This document shows positions 1-6,649 of a DNA stretch of 11,291 nucleotides, piece after piece. The position numbers and the translations under genes were made by a program. Numbering within the stretch: position 1 is the first letter of the stretch; each line of letters begins with the position of its first letter. Below the pieces are notes generated by a model that saw nothing but the letters and a program-made list of their open reading frames with translations, searched no databases and had not been told where the DNA came from. Source of the stretch: JBBRNH01 sp038247465. GTDB lineage: Bacteria; Bacteroidota; Bacteroidia; Cytophagales; Spirosomataceae. The DNA is taken from assembly GCA_038247465.1 (NCBI GenBank), contig JBBRUV010000146.1, forward strand, positions 1 through 11,291. The letters are read 5' to 3'.

Positions 1-968
1 AGCGAGCCGAGCAGCACCCAGGTGTTGCGGGCAACTTGCGTAAAAACGGTGTCAATGTGCATATAGTCGCGCTTTTTCGGGATTTTCAGAATCGTTACCG
101 TGTCCACTAATTCGCGCTCAAACACGAGTTTCATCGTGTTTTGGGCGGCATAGAGCGTGGTGCGTTCGCTCACGCCGATAATCAGGTGGCGGGGCGCAAT
201 CATCATCACGTCACCGCCTTCGAGCGTGGCCCGGTTCAGGTCGCGGTTGGCATCGGCATCGGTCATCAGAAAGGCGTGCTGATTATCAGGAATTTCGAGA
301 ATCTTATCGCGGTAGTTGGCAAACAGCGGGTGATAATGAAAAAAGTATTGGGCCAGCAATGCCTCGCGGGTGCGGGCTACTTTGGCCGGTTTGTTAAGCA
401 GAATATGGTCGTTGATGACGATACCAATATCGCGCGTAAAAATAAAGTTGGGCAACGGCGCAAAGAGCATCGTTTGTTCAGACAGCGTTTGGCCGGGTAG
501 CGAGCCGGAAATGAGAATCTTAGCAAGTTCGGCGGGGTCGTAGTCGTGCAGGCTCTGTTGCGTCTGAAACGAGGTACGCTCGATACCGCAAATAGCCGCA
601 ATGAGCTTGGTTTTGATGATGTCATCGCGCAGAATATCAGTCAGCAGGCACTGAATATCAACCACTTTGTCAGACTGAAAATAGTCGGTATGGCCGGGTT
701 TGAAAAAGTTGCGGTTGCTGTCGGGGCCAAGGTCAGCGATACGTCCGCGCACTTTGTCAGGGTCTAAAAAATAGAGGAGCAGTTTCACGTAGTAATCATA
801 CTCGTCCCGGCGCATCATGTCGAGGTGAACGATATCTTCAAAGAGCCAGTCTTGTGCTTTCGAGGGAACCACCTTGCCGAGGCCCCGGTCGGGGCTGTGG
901 ATAAGCAACCGGCGCAGGGTGCCAATTTCTGACGATACATGAATGGAAGCGGGCGTATTGAGGGGCAT
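1..968 (-). CDS. Arginine deiminase-family protein (3' part outside window)
   Basis: Reading the minus strand from the ATG at 968-966 gives an uninterrupted frame of 322 codons to the left edge. The protein begins MPLNTPASIHVSSEIGTLRR, the usual opening of the arginine deiminase/amidinotransferase fold. Three active-site motifs are visible: FTRD at residues 177-180, EGGD at 250-253 and HIDT at 304-307. The E250-to-H304 spacing of 54 equals that between E224 and H278 of Pseudomonas ArcA. The catalytic cysteine of the family lies near the C-terminus and is off the window, so activity cannot be judged. Arginine deiminase hydrolyses arginine to citrulline and ammonia in the cytoplasm. No other arginine-pathway gene is visible, so arcA-like is as far as I would go. 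There is no clear ribosome binding site, as is normal in this phylum. A near-consensus -7 element (TATTTTG, one base short) lies at 995-989. Confidence 0.9.
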   Translation of the reverse strand, partial: MPLNTPASIHVSSEIGTLRRLLIHSPDRGLGKVVPSKAQDWLFEDIVHLDMMRRDEYDYYVKLLLYFLDPDKVRGRIADLGPDSNRNFFKPGHTDYFQSDKVVDIQCLLTDILRDDIIKTKLIAAICGIERTSFQTQQSLHDYDPAELAKILISGSLPGQTLSEQTMLFAPLPNFIFTRDIGIVINDHILLNKPAKVARTREALLAQYFFHYHPLFANYRDKILEIPDNQHAFLMTDADANRDLNRATLEGGDVMMIAPRHLIIGVSERTTLYAAQNTMKLVFERELVDTVTILKIPKKRDYMHIDTVFTQVARNTWVLLGS

Positions 969-1195
969 ATAGTGGTTTTGTTTTGGCGCAAAATACGACA
1001 AAAGCGATCAGGAAACGGGCGAGGTTTTTGATACTGAAAAGGCGTTGTTACCACTTTATTTGTATTAAGTCTATTCGATTAATTCCTGTCCCGTTTGCGG
1101 ATCGGTTTTACCGGCATGAGCCTTCCTGCCGGTAGGTGGCACCGTTCTTGTTGCATACTGGTACGAAGGAACATCCTTCGTCAACCTGTTATGCT
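969..1195. other. Divergent intergenic region
   Basis: This gap separates the start of the deiminase gene (minus) from the start of the secreted protein gene (plus). It should hold both promoters. For the plus strand the best -7 candidate is TTTATTTG at 1055-1062 (one mismatch to TAnnTTTG), with a TTTG at 1027-1030 about 24 bases upstream. For the minus strand the best is the imperfect TATTTTG at 995-989. Both are weak calls. The region also holds the inverted repeat at 1109-1134. Confidence 0.4.
1109..1134. promoter_or_regulatory. Inverted repeat in the 5' leader of the secreted protein gene
   Basis: TACCGGCA and TGCCGGTA are perfect 8-bp inverted arms separated by 10 bases. The repeat ends 61 bases before the ATG at 1196. 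If the candidate promoter at 1055-1062 is right, it would be transcribed and form a leader hairpin; otherwise it could be a dyad operator. No U-run follows it on either strand, so a terminator is unlikely. Its role is unknown. Confidence 0.4.
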
Positions 1196-3694
1196 ATGAG
1201 AAATTTTTTACCACGTTTCATTAAATCCGCTCCACCTCTTTTCTATCTGCTGGGTTTCGTCCTGCTTTTGCCCGTGTCGGTGGCCGTTGGTCAGTCGGGT
1301 CGGGTTTTTCGTGATTTCAACAACAATGGTGTTTTAGACGGCAGCGAGCCGGGCATGGCCGGTATCGGGGTGCGGGCCTACCGCAGCAGCGGTGCCGTGT
1401 CGGGGTCGGCCCTGACCGACGGAGCCGGGTTGTACACGTTGCAACCAGCCGCCAACGCCGGTGACTCACTCCGAATCGAGTTTGATGTACCGGCTTCGTT
1501 CACCAACTTTTTTTCGGGTGCTGCATCATCAACGGCCACAACCGGCAACCGAACGTCGGTGCAGTTTGTCGTTGGCCCGGCAACGGGTATAGACTTTGCC
1601 CTGAACTACCCCACCGATTTCTGCGAAGCCGGGCCACCCGTATCGGTGGTATGCTTCATTATTGGAGCGGGTACTACCGTTGGCGATGACAACCTGATTG
1701 CTACCATTCCGTATAGCGCAACGGGGGCCGCAACGGGCAGTAGCACGGCGTTGGTAGGCCACCCCAACACCCCCGCTACCGGCGTGGGGGCCATCTGGGG
1801 AACGTCGTTCCTGACCGAAACGGGCTCTTTATATGCGTCGTCATTTATGCGTCGGCACACCGCTTTTGGTACCGGCGGCACGGGCGTTATTTACGTCACG
1901 GTGAACCCCCGCGACCCGGCTGTCTCGGCTTCGTATCAACTCATTAACCTCAACGGGCTGGTAGTCAGCAGCGTGAGTGGTGGTCAGGTAACGATTAACA
2001 CCGGCGAAAACCCGCACTTTACCAGCAATTATTTAGCCGACATTATCCATACCGATATAAACGGCAAGCAGCAGAACCCGGCAGATTCGGTCGGTAAAAT
2101 CTCGTTTGGCGACATGGACATGAGCAACGACCAACGGTATCTGTACGTGGTTGGGCTGAAGGACAAACGCCTGTACCGCATCACGATTGATGCCGATAAC
2201 GACCCCGCCACCAACCCAACGGCGGCTGACGTGCTGGCGTTCGACATTCCCAATCCCGGCTGTGTGGGGGGCGTGGCGCGGCCTTTCGGTCTCGGCGTTC
2301 GGGGCGACAACGTGTTTGTGGGCGTTACCTGCGATGCCAGTACCTCACTCCTGAAAGCTGACCTGCGGGCGTACATCTACATACTCAACACCCTCGACAA
2401 TACATTTACCGAGGCCGTTGATTTCTCGCTCGATTATACGCGGGGCAACGTGTCGGGCGTGACCTTCCCGCGCAACAGGAGCAGCTGGCAACCCTGGAAT
2501 ACCGACTCGAACTGGAGCAACGACAACGGCGACGTGGGGCAGGTGTTCAGTTTCAGCGACCGGGGCGAGATGCTCTGCCCGCAGCCGCTGCTGTCTGACA
2601 TTGTTTTTGACGACGATGGCTCGCTCGTGCTGGGCTTCATGGATCGGTTTGGGCATCAGGGTATTTTCCATGGCCCCGACCCAATCGGCACCACAAATGA
2701 CCCCAACAACCCCAACAGTGGCTACCGCAAGATTGACCCCCGCGCCGGGGGCGACGTGCTGCGGGTCTGCAACATCGGCACGCTGCAAAACCCGGTCTAT
2801 AGCATCGAGACCAATGGCAAGTGCGGCCCGGTGGGCGGGGTACAAACCGGGGGCGGGCAGTTTGCGGAGGCCACCTACCCCGACGAAGACCCGAATAGCA
2901 CTGCCGATACCGACGGCGAATTTGAGTTTTATACGGGCGACAATTTCAACACCGACAGCCACACCGAAACCTCGATGGGGTCGCTGGGCCTGGTGCCGGG
3001 GTCGGGTGAGTTGATCGTAACGGCCTTTGACCCCATCAAAGAAAGCAACGGCGGTACGGTCTATACCAATGGATTTAAAATCCTCTCGAACACAACGGGC
3101 AAGGAAATACGGGGCTTCTCGCTGCTGAACGACATTCCCGAAAATAACGGCAACAATGAATTTGGCAAAGCATCGGGCTTAGGTGGGCTGGAGGTGCTGT
3201 GTTTGCCCAAGCCGCTCGAAATTGGCAACCGCGCCTGGCTCGACCAAAACAAAAACGGGATTCAGGATGCCGGTGAGCTACCCATTGCCGGGGTGCAACT
3301 CCAGCTTTATAACGAGACCGGGGTGCTGGTGGGCCAAACCACAACCGGCGCAACGGGCGAGTTTTATTTCAATGCCACCAACGTAATTGACACCCTGGGC
3401 CGCAGCAAACCCAACCGCCCCGGCCCGCAGACCAGCACCCGGTACGAGATTCGGGTAAGCAATGCCCAGTTTGCCAATGGCACTGGAACGGGTATTCTCA
3501 CCAACCGCCTGCTGACCCGTGCCACTGCCGATGCCACAACCGGCGGCTCTGCCCGCGATAATAACGCGATGCTGACCGGCAACGGCCTGGCTTCGGTATC
3601 GGTGCTGACGGGTTATGCGGGCATGAACGACCATAGCTACGACATAGGCTTTATGGCTCCGCCCTGCGCTACTACCCTGGCAATCAGCCGGTAA
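1196..3694 (+). CDS. Secreted SdrD_B-domain / propeller-like protein, truncated by in-frame TAA
   Basis: The frame gives 832 residues. An upstream in-frame ATG at 1136 exists, but the start at 1196 is preferred because MRNFLPRF followed by a hydrophobic run (LFYLLGFVLLLPVSVAVG) makes a good signal peptide only from there. Mature sequence starts near residue 33. Residues 35-130 form one SdrD_B-like beta domain with the Ca-binding-type segment DFNNNGVLDGSEPG. Residues about 145-670 are beta-rich with propeller-like blades (for example RYLYVVGLKDKRLYRI and LLSDIVFDDDGSLVLGF). Residues 675-822 form a second SdrD_B domain (DQNKNGIQDAGELPIAG). Such proteins are exported and are thought to be surface or matrix components. 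The TAA at 3692-3694 falls inside the first strand of the next domain, whose sequence continues in frame to 4327, so the original gene was about 1043 residues. A shorter product may still be made. The exact ligand or role is unknown. Confidence 0.85.
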   Translation: MRNFLPRFIKSAPPLFYLLGFVLLLPVSVAVGQSGRVFRDFNNNGVLDGSEPGMAGIGVRAYRSSGAVSGSALTDGAGLYTLQPAANAGDSLRIEFDVPASFTNFFSGAASSTATTGNRTSVQFVVGPATGIDFALNYPTDFCEAGPPVSVVCFIIGAGTTVGDDNLIATIPYSATGAATGSSTALVGHPNTPATGVGAIWGTSFLTETGSLYASSFMRRHTAFGTGGTGVIYVTVNPRDPAVSASYQLINLNGLVVSSVSGGQVTINTGENPHFTSNYLADIIHTDINGKQQNPADSVGKISFGDMDMSNDQRYLYVVGLKDKRLYRITIDADNDPATNPTAADVLAFDIPNPGCVGGVARPFGLGVRGDNVFVGVTCDASTSLLKADLRAYIYILNTLDNTFTEAVDFSLDYTRGNVSGVTFPRNRSSWQPWNTDSNWSNDNGDVGQVFSFSDRGEMLCPQPLLSDIVFDDDGSLVLGFMDRFGHQGIFHGPDPIGTTNDPNNPNSGYRKIDPRAGGDVLRVCNIGTLQNPVYSIETNGKCGPVGGVQTGGGQFAEATYPDEDPNSTADTDGEFEFYTGDNFNTDSHTETSMGSLGLVPGSGELIVTAFDPIKESNGGTVYTNGFKILSNTTGKEIRGFSLLNDIPENNGNNEFGKASGLGGLEVLCLPKPLEIGNRAWLDQNKNGIQDAGELPIAGVQLQLYNETGVLVGQTTTGATGEFYFNATNVIDTLGRSKPNRPGPQTSTRYEIRVSNAQFANGTGTGILTNRLLTRATADATTGGSARDNNAMLTGNGLASVSVLTGYAGMNDHSYDIGFMAPPCATTLAISR

Positions 3695-4327
3695 GAGTGC
3701 AACAGCGTCAACAACGCCAACACGTATTCGGTGACGGTAACACTTACGGTCACGAACCTCGACGGGCCAACGTCGCTGACAGTTGCCATTCCGGGAGCCG
3801 CATCATTTGTCAGGAGTTTTTCGGTGGCTGATTTTACGTACACCGTAGTTGCCAACGGTCTCAACAGCGATGGACTCAACAAAACCGCCACGGTTCTATT
3901 CAGCGGCACGACCTGTGGTGCCGCGAGCCAGACCTACACCGCTCCGGCAGCGTGTTCGTGCGTGTCGCCGGTATTCACACTCACGGCTACTGCCGTTACC
4001 TGCTCTGGCAACGGCATCATGCCCAATACCGATGGCCGGTTAGTTGTATCGGACTTTGGGTCGGGCTACACCTATCAATATTCGGCGGGGAGTGCGTTCG
4101 ATGCTACGGCGGCACTGCCGGTTTCGGCAACAGCGATTCCGGCGGGTGGTGTGCTGGTGGGTACGCTGGCAAACCCGGCCACGGCTGCCGGTCAGCCCTA
4201 TACGGTTCGGGTGTATAACCGGGGCAGCGATTGCTATACGGACAAGACCATTACGTTGCCGCAGACAATCTGCGTTTGCCCGGCTCCGATTTGTTTGCCG
4301 ATGGTGATTCGGCGGGTAGTGCGATGA
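3695..4327 (+). pseudogene. C-terminal remainder of the SdrD_B protein after the premature stop
   Basis: After the TAA the same frame stays open for 210 codons to the TGA at 4325-4327. The first half (ECNSVNN...TYTAPAACSC) matches in layout the CARDB-like repeats of the giant protein at 7619-11291, for example TACVPATNQYTVSGTISLT...TYTAPASC. The stop cuts this domain between its first strand (ATTLAIS) and the conserved cysteine. The remainder has no signal peptide. Its first plausible start is a GTG at 3731, inside a beta strand, so it is not a credible independent gene. It ends in a short cysteine/proline motif, CVCPAPICLP, and a basic tail (VIRRVVR), which looks like an authentic C-terminus. 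Reverting TAA to CAA (one base) would restore the full reading frame. A sequencing error is an alternative explanation. Confidence 0.75.
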
Positions 4328-4328
4328 G

Positions 4329-4358
4329 TAGTGCGGGCAGGCGCTCCTGTCCGCGCTA
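4329..4358. terminator. Bidirectional terminator-like hairpin between convergent genes
   Basis: Positions 4329-4341 pair with 4346-4358 (13-14 pairs including two G-T wobbles) around a 4-base loop, CGCT. On the plus strand the stem is followed by CTTTATTCTT, so it is best placed to stop transcription of the secreted protein gene. On the minus strand it directly follows and includes the stop codon of paralogue A (4356-4358). Only 28 bases separate the two convergent coding regions. Confidence 0.6.
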
Positions 4359-5012
4359 CTTTATTCTTGCCAAAATCAGGGCTTTTAGTTTGCGGAGGAT
4401 AAAGACAATCTGGAGCAAATCTGGCTCGCGGGTGGCATCAAACTGGCGGCTCACGCAGTATTCTACGCCGTTCAGCACCGTGAAATGCCAGTTTGAGCCA
4501 ACTATCCAGCAACCGTAGAGCGGCTGTTTATCCTGATTAAGCTCCTGTGAGATAATCATGGCGGTGAGCATCTGGCCCTCTGGGTCTTGCTTATCACCTT
4601 TGGATTTTTTATACTCCTGTAGAAAAAAATAAGGGGAGCGCGGGCTGCCGCCCAACCCTTTTGGGCTGGCGATAACACAATCAGCGATAACAGAGAGAGG
4701 AATATCCTGAACAGTTGCCGACAGCGAACGCTCGAAAAACGTCTTGATTTTTTTGTCTTCGTCAATATTGGCAATAAACAAGAGAACCCCGATAAACTGA
4801 ATTTTGAGTTCTTCCTCGTTCCAGTTGCTACCCGCCTTGACTAATTTCTGCCGAAGCGTTTCTATTGTTTCGCATTCGTGTACAGATAGTGTAGCGGTGG
4901 CACTGAGCCAATCAGTTAACAGTTGACATTCGTCCACAGGCTCAATACCGAAGGCTTCGGCCAAATTATCAACATCATATTTTGCTGATTGTCTTCTTGG
5001 GTTTTCCATCAT
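4356..5012 (-). CDS. Tandem-family PD-(D/E)XK-like protein, paralogue A
   Basis: 218 residues; the start is either of two adjacent ATGs (5012 or 5009). This is the last gene of the minus-strand array and begins 10 bp after the stop of paralogue B, so it is probably co-transcribed with B and has no -7 box of its own. Family landmarks: WNEEELK at 64-70, FFERSLSAT at 92-100, D111 in the strand SVIADCVIAS, and YFFLQEYKKSK at 128-138 with E133-Y-K135, then EGQMLTAM from 145. The order helix-Glu, Asp, hydrophobic strand with ExK, then a helix with Gln fits the PD-(D/E)XK nuclease fold; this is inference from motifs. There is no signal peptide or membrane segment, so it should be cytoplasmic. The N-terminus lacks the LNHY motif of the other copies and reads KYDVDNLAEAF instead. 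I know the sequence type as an uncharacterised Bacteroidota family. Function is unknown. Confidence 0.88.
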   Translation of the reverse strand: MMENPRRQSAKYDVDNLAEAFGIEPVDECQLLTDWLSATATLSVHECETIETLRQKLVKAGSNWNEEELKIQFIGVLLFIANIDEDKKIKTFFERSLSATVQDIPLSVIADCVIASPKGLGGSPRSPYFFLQEYKKSKGDKQDPEGQMLTAMIISQELNQDKQPLYGCWIVGSNWHFTVLNGVEYCVSRQFDATREPDLLQIVFILRKLKALILARIK

Positions 5013-5022
5013 TGGTCGGGGT

Positions 5023-5685
5023 TTAAAGTCTTGCCAAAATCAGGGCTTTGAGTTTACGGAGGATAAAGATGATCTGGAGTAAATCTGGCTCGCGGGTGGC
5101 ATCAAACTGGCGGCTCACGCAGTATTCTACGCCGTTCAGCACCGTGAAGTACCAGTTTTTGCCCTGCACCCAGCAGCCATAAAGCGGGTATCCGTCGTGA
5201 TTCATGTCCTGAGCCAAAATCATAGCCGCTAACATTTGGCCTTCTGCGTCATGCGTGTCGCCCTTTGTTCTCTTATACCGTGACGACGGACCGTCCTGCA
5301 AGAAAAAATAAGGAGAAGCAGGACGAGCGGCCTTTGTAGGGGTTGCTATCATGCAATCAACTACCACCGAAATTTGGATGTCATTGACTTTGCCCGATAA
5401 TGACCGCTCAAAAAAAGTACGCAACTTACCGCGTTCGTTCACGTTGGCAATCCTGAAAATCGGACTGATGAAGAGCATTTTCAGTTCTTCTTCGTTCCAG
5501 CCAATTGCATTTTCGTTGTATTCGTCGGGTAGTTCGTGCAGAATTTCGAGTTGAGCCGCACTCAGGTTCTCTATGGGCGTATTGACCCATTGGGCGAGAT
5601 AAATACAGTCTTTAACAACCGTCATGTTACAGATTTCGATGACATCTTCAATCGAATAATGATTCAGGCGTTTTGTTTTTTCCAT
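5023..5685 (-). CDS. Tandem-family PD-(D/E)XK-like protein, paralogue B, altered active-site motif
   Basis: 220 residues from the ATG at 5685. It keeps the family landmarks LNHY (7-10), WNEEELK (63-69), FFERSLSG (91-98), D110 in ISVVVDCMIAT and AEGQMLAAM (147-155). The segment LQEFKR/LQEYKK of the other copies is replaced by LQDGPSSRYKRTK (129-141): five residues are inserted and the putative catalytic Glu is lost or displaced. If the family are nucleases, this copy is probably inactive or reshaped. The frame is intact and the rest is well conserved, which argues against simple decay. The gene has its own -7 box at 5724-5717, about 30 bases upstream, and is followed after 10 bp by paralogue A. 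Its last 41 codons are nearly identical to those of A and D. Confidence 0.88.
   Translation of the reverse strand: MEKTKRLNHYSIEDVIEICNMTVVKDCIYLAQWVNTPIENLSAAQLEILHELPDEYNENAIGWNEEELKMLFISPIFRIANVNERGKLRTFFERSLSGKVNDIQISVVVDCMIATPTKAARPASPYFFLQDGPSSRYKRTKGDTHDAEGQMLAAMILAQDMNHDGYPLYGCWVQGKNWYFTVLNGVEYCVSRQFDATREPDLLQIIFILRKLKALILARL
5033..5155 (-). repeat. Near-identical 3'-end segment in copies A, B and D (this is the B copy)
   Basis: The 123-nt segments at 4369-4491 (A), 5033-5155 (B) and 6663-6785 (D) align without gaps. Counting by eye gives 7 mismatches A-B, 8 A-D and 9 B-D. They encode the 41-residue stretch containing NGVEYCVSRQFDATREPD. Just upstream (beyond 4491 in A, for instance) the similarity falls sharply. 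Copy C is clearly diverged in the same stretch. Confidence 0.85.
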
Positions 5686-5713
5686 GGCTGTCGGTTGTTT
5701 TCCCTGTTTGCCT

Positions 5714-5741
5714 TAACAAAAGTAAGCATTTGCCCGGCCAA
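5714..5741 (-). repeat. Duplicated promoter block upstream of copies B and D
   Basis: The 28 bases at 5714-5741 match those at 7319-7346 with one difference. The block contains the -7 box and the run GCCCGGCCAA (plus strand). It lies upstream of B and D in the same orientation and similar position, showing that promoter and gene were duplicated together. Copy C keeps only the box core (TAACAAAGATA on the plus strand, 6577-6586). Confidence 0.8.
5717..5724 (-). promoter_or_regulatory. -7 promoter box for paralogues B and A
   Basis: On the minus strand this reads TACTTTTG, an exact match to the Bacteroidota -7 consensus TAnnTTTG. It sits about 30 bases before the ATG of B. A TTG at 5751-5749 is about 24 bases upstream and could be the -33 element, though the spacing is slightly long. 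Confidence 0.65.
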
Positions 5742-5752
5742 CTACGCCCAAC
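5742..5752. repeat. Spacer motif CTACGCCCAAC (recurs in the array)
   Basis: The 11-mer CTACGCCCAAC occurs at 5742-5752 and 6626-6636, and with one mismatch (CTGCGCCCAAC) at 5863-5873. All three lie in the non-coding spacers of the array, in the same orientation. GCCCAAC fits the half-site RYYYAAC of integron attC sites, but I found no matching inverse half-site in the spacer. It may be a remnant of duplicated spacer or terminator sequence. Confidence 0.5.
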
Positions 5753-5839
5753 GATGGCTTCCAAACCGCTCATCCCGTAGGGATTCAACAGCGAAGCGTC
5801 GGTAGATACAAACGGCTTGCAAACGACCCCTCATAAAAC

Positions 5840-5870
5840 GGGCGCAGTGATCCTTCGGAACACTGCGCCC
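5840..5870 (-). terminator. Strong hairpin terminator downstream of paralogue C
   Basis: GGGCGCAGTG (5840-5849) pairs perfectly with CACTGCGCCC (5861-5870); inside, TCC pairs with GGA around loop TTC. Read on the minus strand the stem begins 20 bases after the stop of C and is followed by GTTTTATGA, a short U-rich stretch. It would separate the C transcript from B and A. The 204-base spacer (5686-5889) otherwise holds the B promoter and two copies of the CGCCCAAC motif. Confidence 0.65.
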
Positions 5871-5889
5871 AACAAATGCCTAATGGCGA

Positions 5890-6552
5890 TTACCGATTTA
5901 AGATAATTTCTTTCAGTTTCCGCAACATAAAAACAATGGCTAACAAATCCGTTTCCTGCGTAGCATCGTACTGCCGACTGAGACAATAGTCCCTCTCGTT
6001 GAGGACAGCAAAATGCCAGTTTTTCCCCTGCAACCAACAGCCATACAAGGGTTTGCCATCTTGATTAATTTCCTGCGCCACAATCATGGCCGCCAGCATT
6101 TGCCCCTCCGGGTCATGAATGTCGCTTTTAGTCCTCTTAAACTCTTGCAAGAAAAAATATGGCTTATCGGGTTTCATCGGGTTTTTGGGTTTGGCAACCA
6201 AGCAATCACATTTTACCGATACGCTGTATTCGTTGATCGTGGCAGCTAAGGTTCGTTCAAAGAAAACCTGCATTTTTTTGGGTTCGTCTAAGTTTGCCAT
6301 ATTCAAAATAAAGCTGACAAACTTCATTTTAAGCTCTTCTTCGTTCCAAAAATTTCCGTTGATGATAAGTCGTTCGCGTGATGAAGATAAGATGTGCTTG
6401 TCTTCGAGAGGCAGATCAATTATTGTAATGGCTTGCCATTGGTCAAGAAAAGCACAGTCAGTAATAATCTCAATATCAAAGGCAGTCAAGACCGAATCGA
6501 GGTCATAATGGTTGAGCCGTTTGAGGGCCGGGGTCGTTTTTGATTTTCCCAT
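5890..6552 (-). CDS. Tandem-family PD-(D/E)XK-like protein, paralogue C (most divergent)
   Basis: 220 residues from the ATG at 6552, with a slightly longer N-terminus (MGKSKTTPALKRLNHY). Landmarks: WNEEELKMKF (69-78), FFERTLAAT (97-105), D116 in VSVKCDCLVA, PYFFLQEFKRTK (131-142) with E137-F-K139, and PEGQMLAAM (148-156). The D-to-ExK spacing and the following Gln helix fit a PD-(D/E)XK-like core, by inference. It differs from A, B and D at about 13 of the 41 last residues (for example LNERDYCLSRQYDATQETD), so it has escaped the homogenisation seen in the other three. It has its own -7 box at 6586-6579 and a strong terminator just after its stop, so it is likely a single-gene transcript. Predicted cytoplasmic; function unknown. 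Confidence 0.88.
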   Translation of the reverse strand: MGKSKTTPALKRLNHYDLDSVLTAFDIEIITDCAFLDQWQAITIIDLPLEDKHILSSSRERLIINGNFWNEEELKMKFVSFILNMANLDEPKKMQVFFERTLAATINEYSVSVKCDCLVAKPKNPMKPDKPYFFLQEFKRTKSDIHDPEGQMLAAMIVAQEINQDGKPLYGCWLQGKNWHFAVLNERDYCLSRQYDATQETDLLAIVFMLRKLKEIILNR

Positions 6553-6578
6553 TGCTGTAACCGGGTTTGATCGGCTAA

Positions 6579-6586
6579 CAAAGATA
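6579..6586 (-). promoter_or_regulatory. -7 promoter box for paralogue C
   Basis: The minus strand reads TATCTTTG, an exact TAnnTTTG match, 26 bases before the ATG of C. No convincing -33 element is seen at the expected distance. The surrounding 97-base spacer (6553-6649) also holds an imperfect hairpin on the minus strand (GGGCG, loop TAGGAT, CGCCC; 6617-6632) that may weakly terminate the D transcript. Confidence 0.6.
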
Positions 6587-6649
6587 CGCCTTTTGGCAGC
6601 AGGTGGGCCGTTGTGCGGGGCGATCCTACGCCCAACAACTCAACAGCGG

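Noticed and set aside
141..767. Plus-strand frames of 119 and 73 codons
   Set aside because: They lie antisense to the arginine deiminase frame, which carries clear active-site motifs; they have no family features.
2345..2962. Minus-strand frame of 205 codons inside the secreted protein gene
   Set aside because: It is a shadow of the plus-strand beta-rich gene; composition is Val/Ala-rich with no recognisable domain.
3731..4327. Independent gene after the stop codon
   Set aside because: It would start with GTG in the middle of a beta strand and lacks a signal peptide; the same frame joins it to the upstream gene.
5742..5889. Integron attC site
   Set aside because: GCCCAAC half-sites are present, but no GTTRRRY partner lies on the same strand in the spacer and no paired stem of attC type could be drawn.
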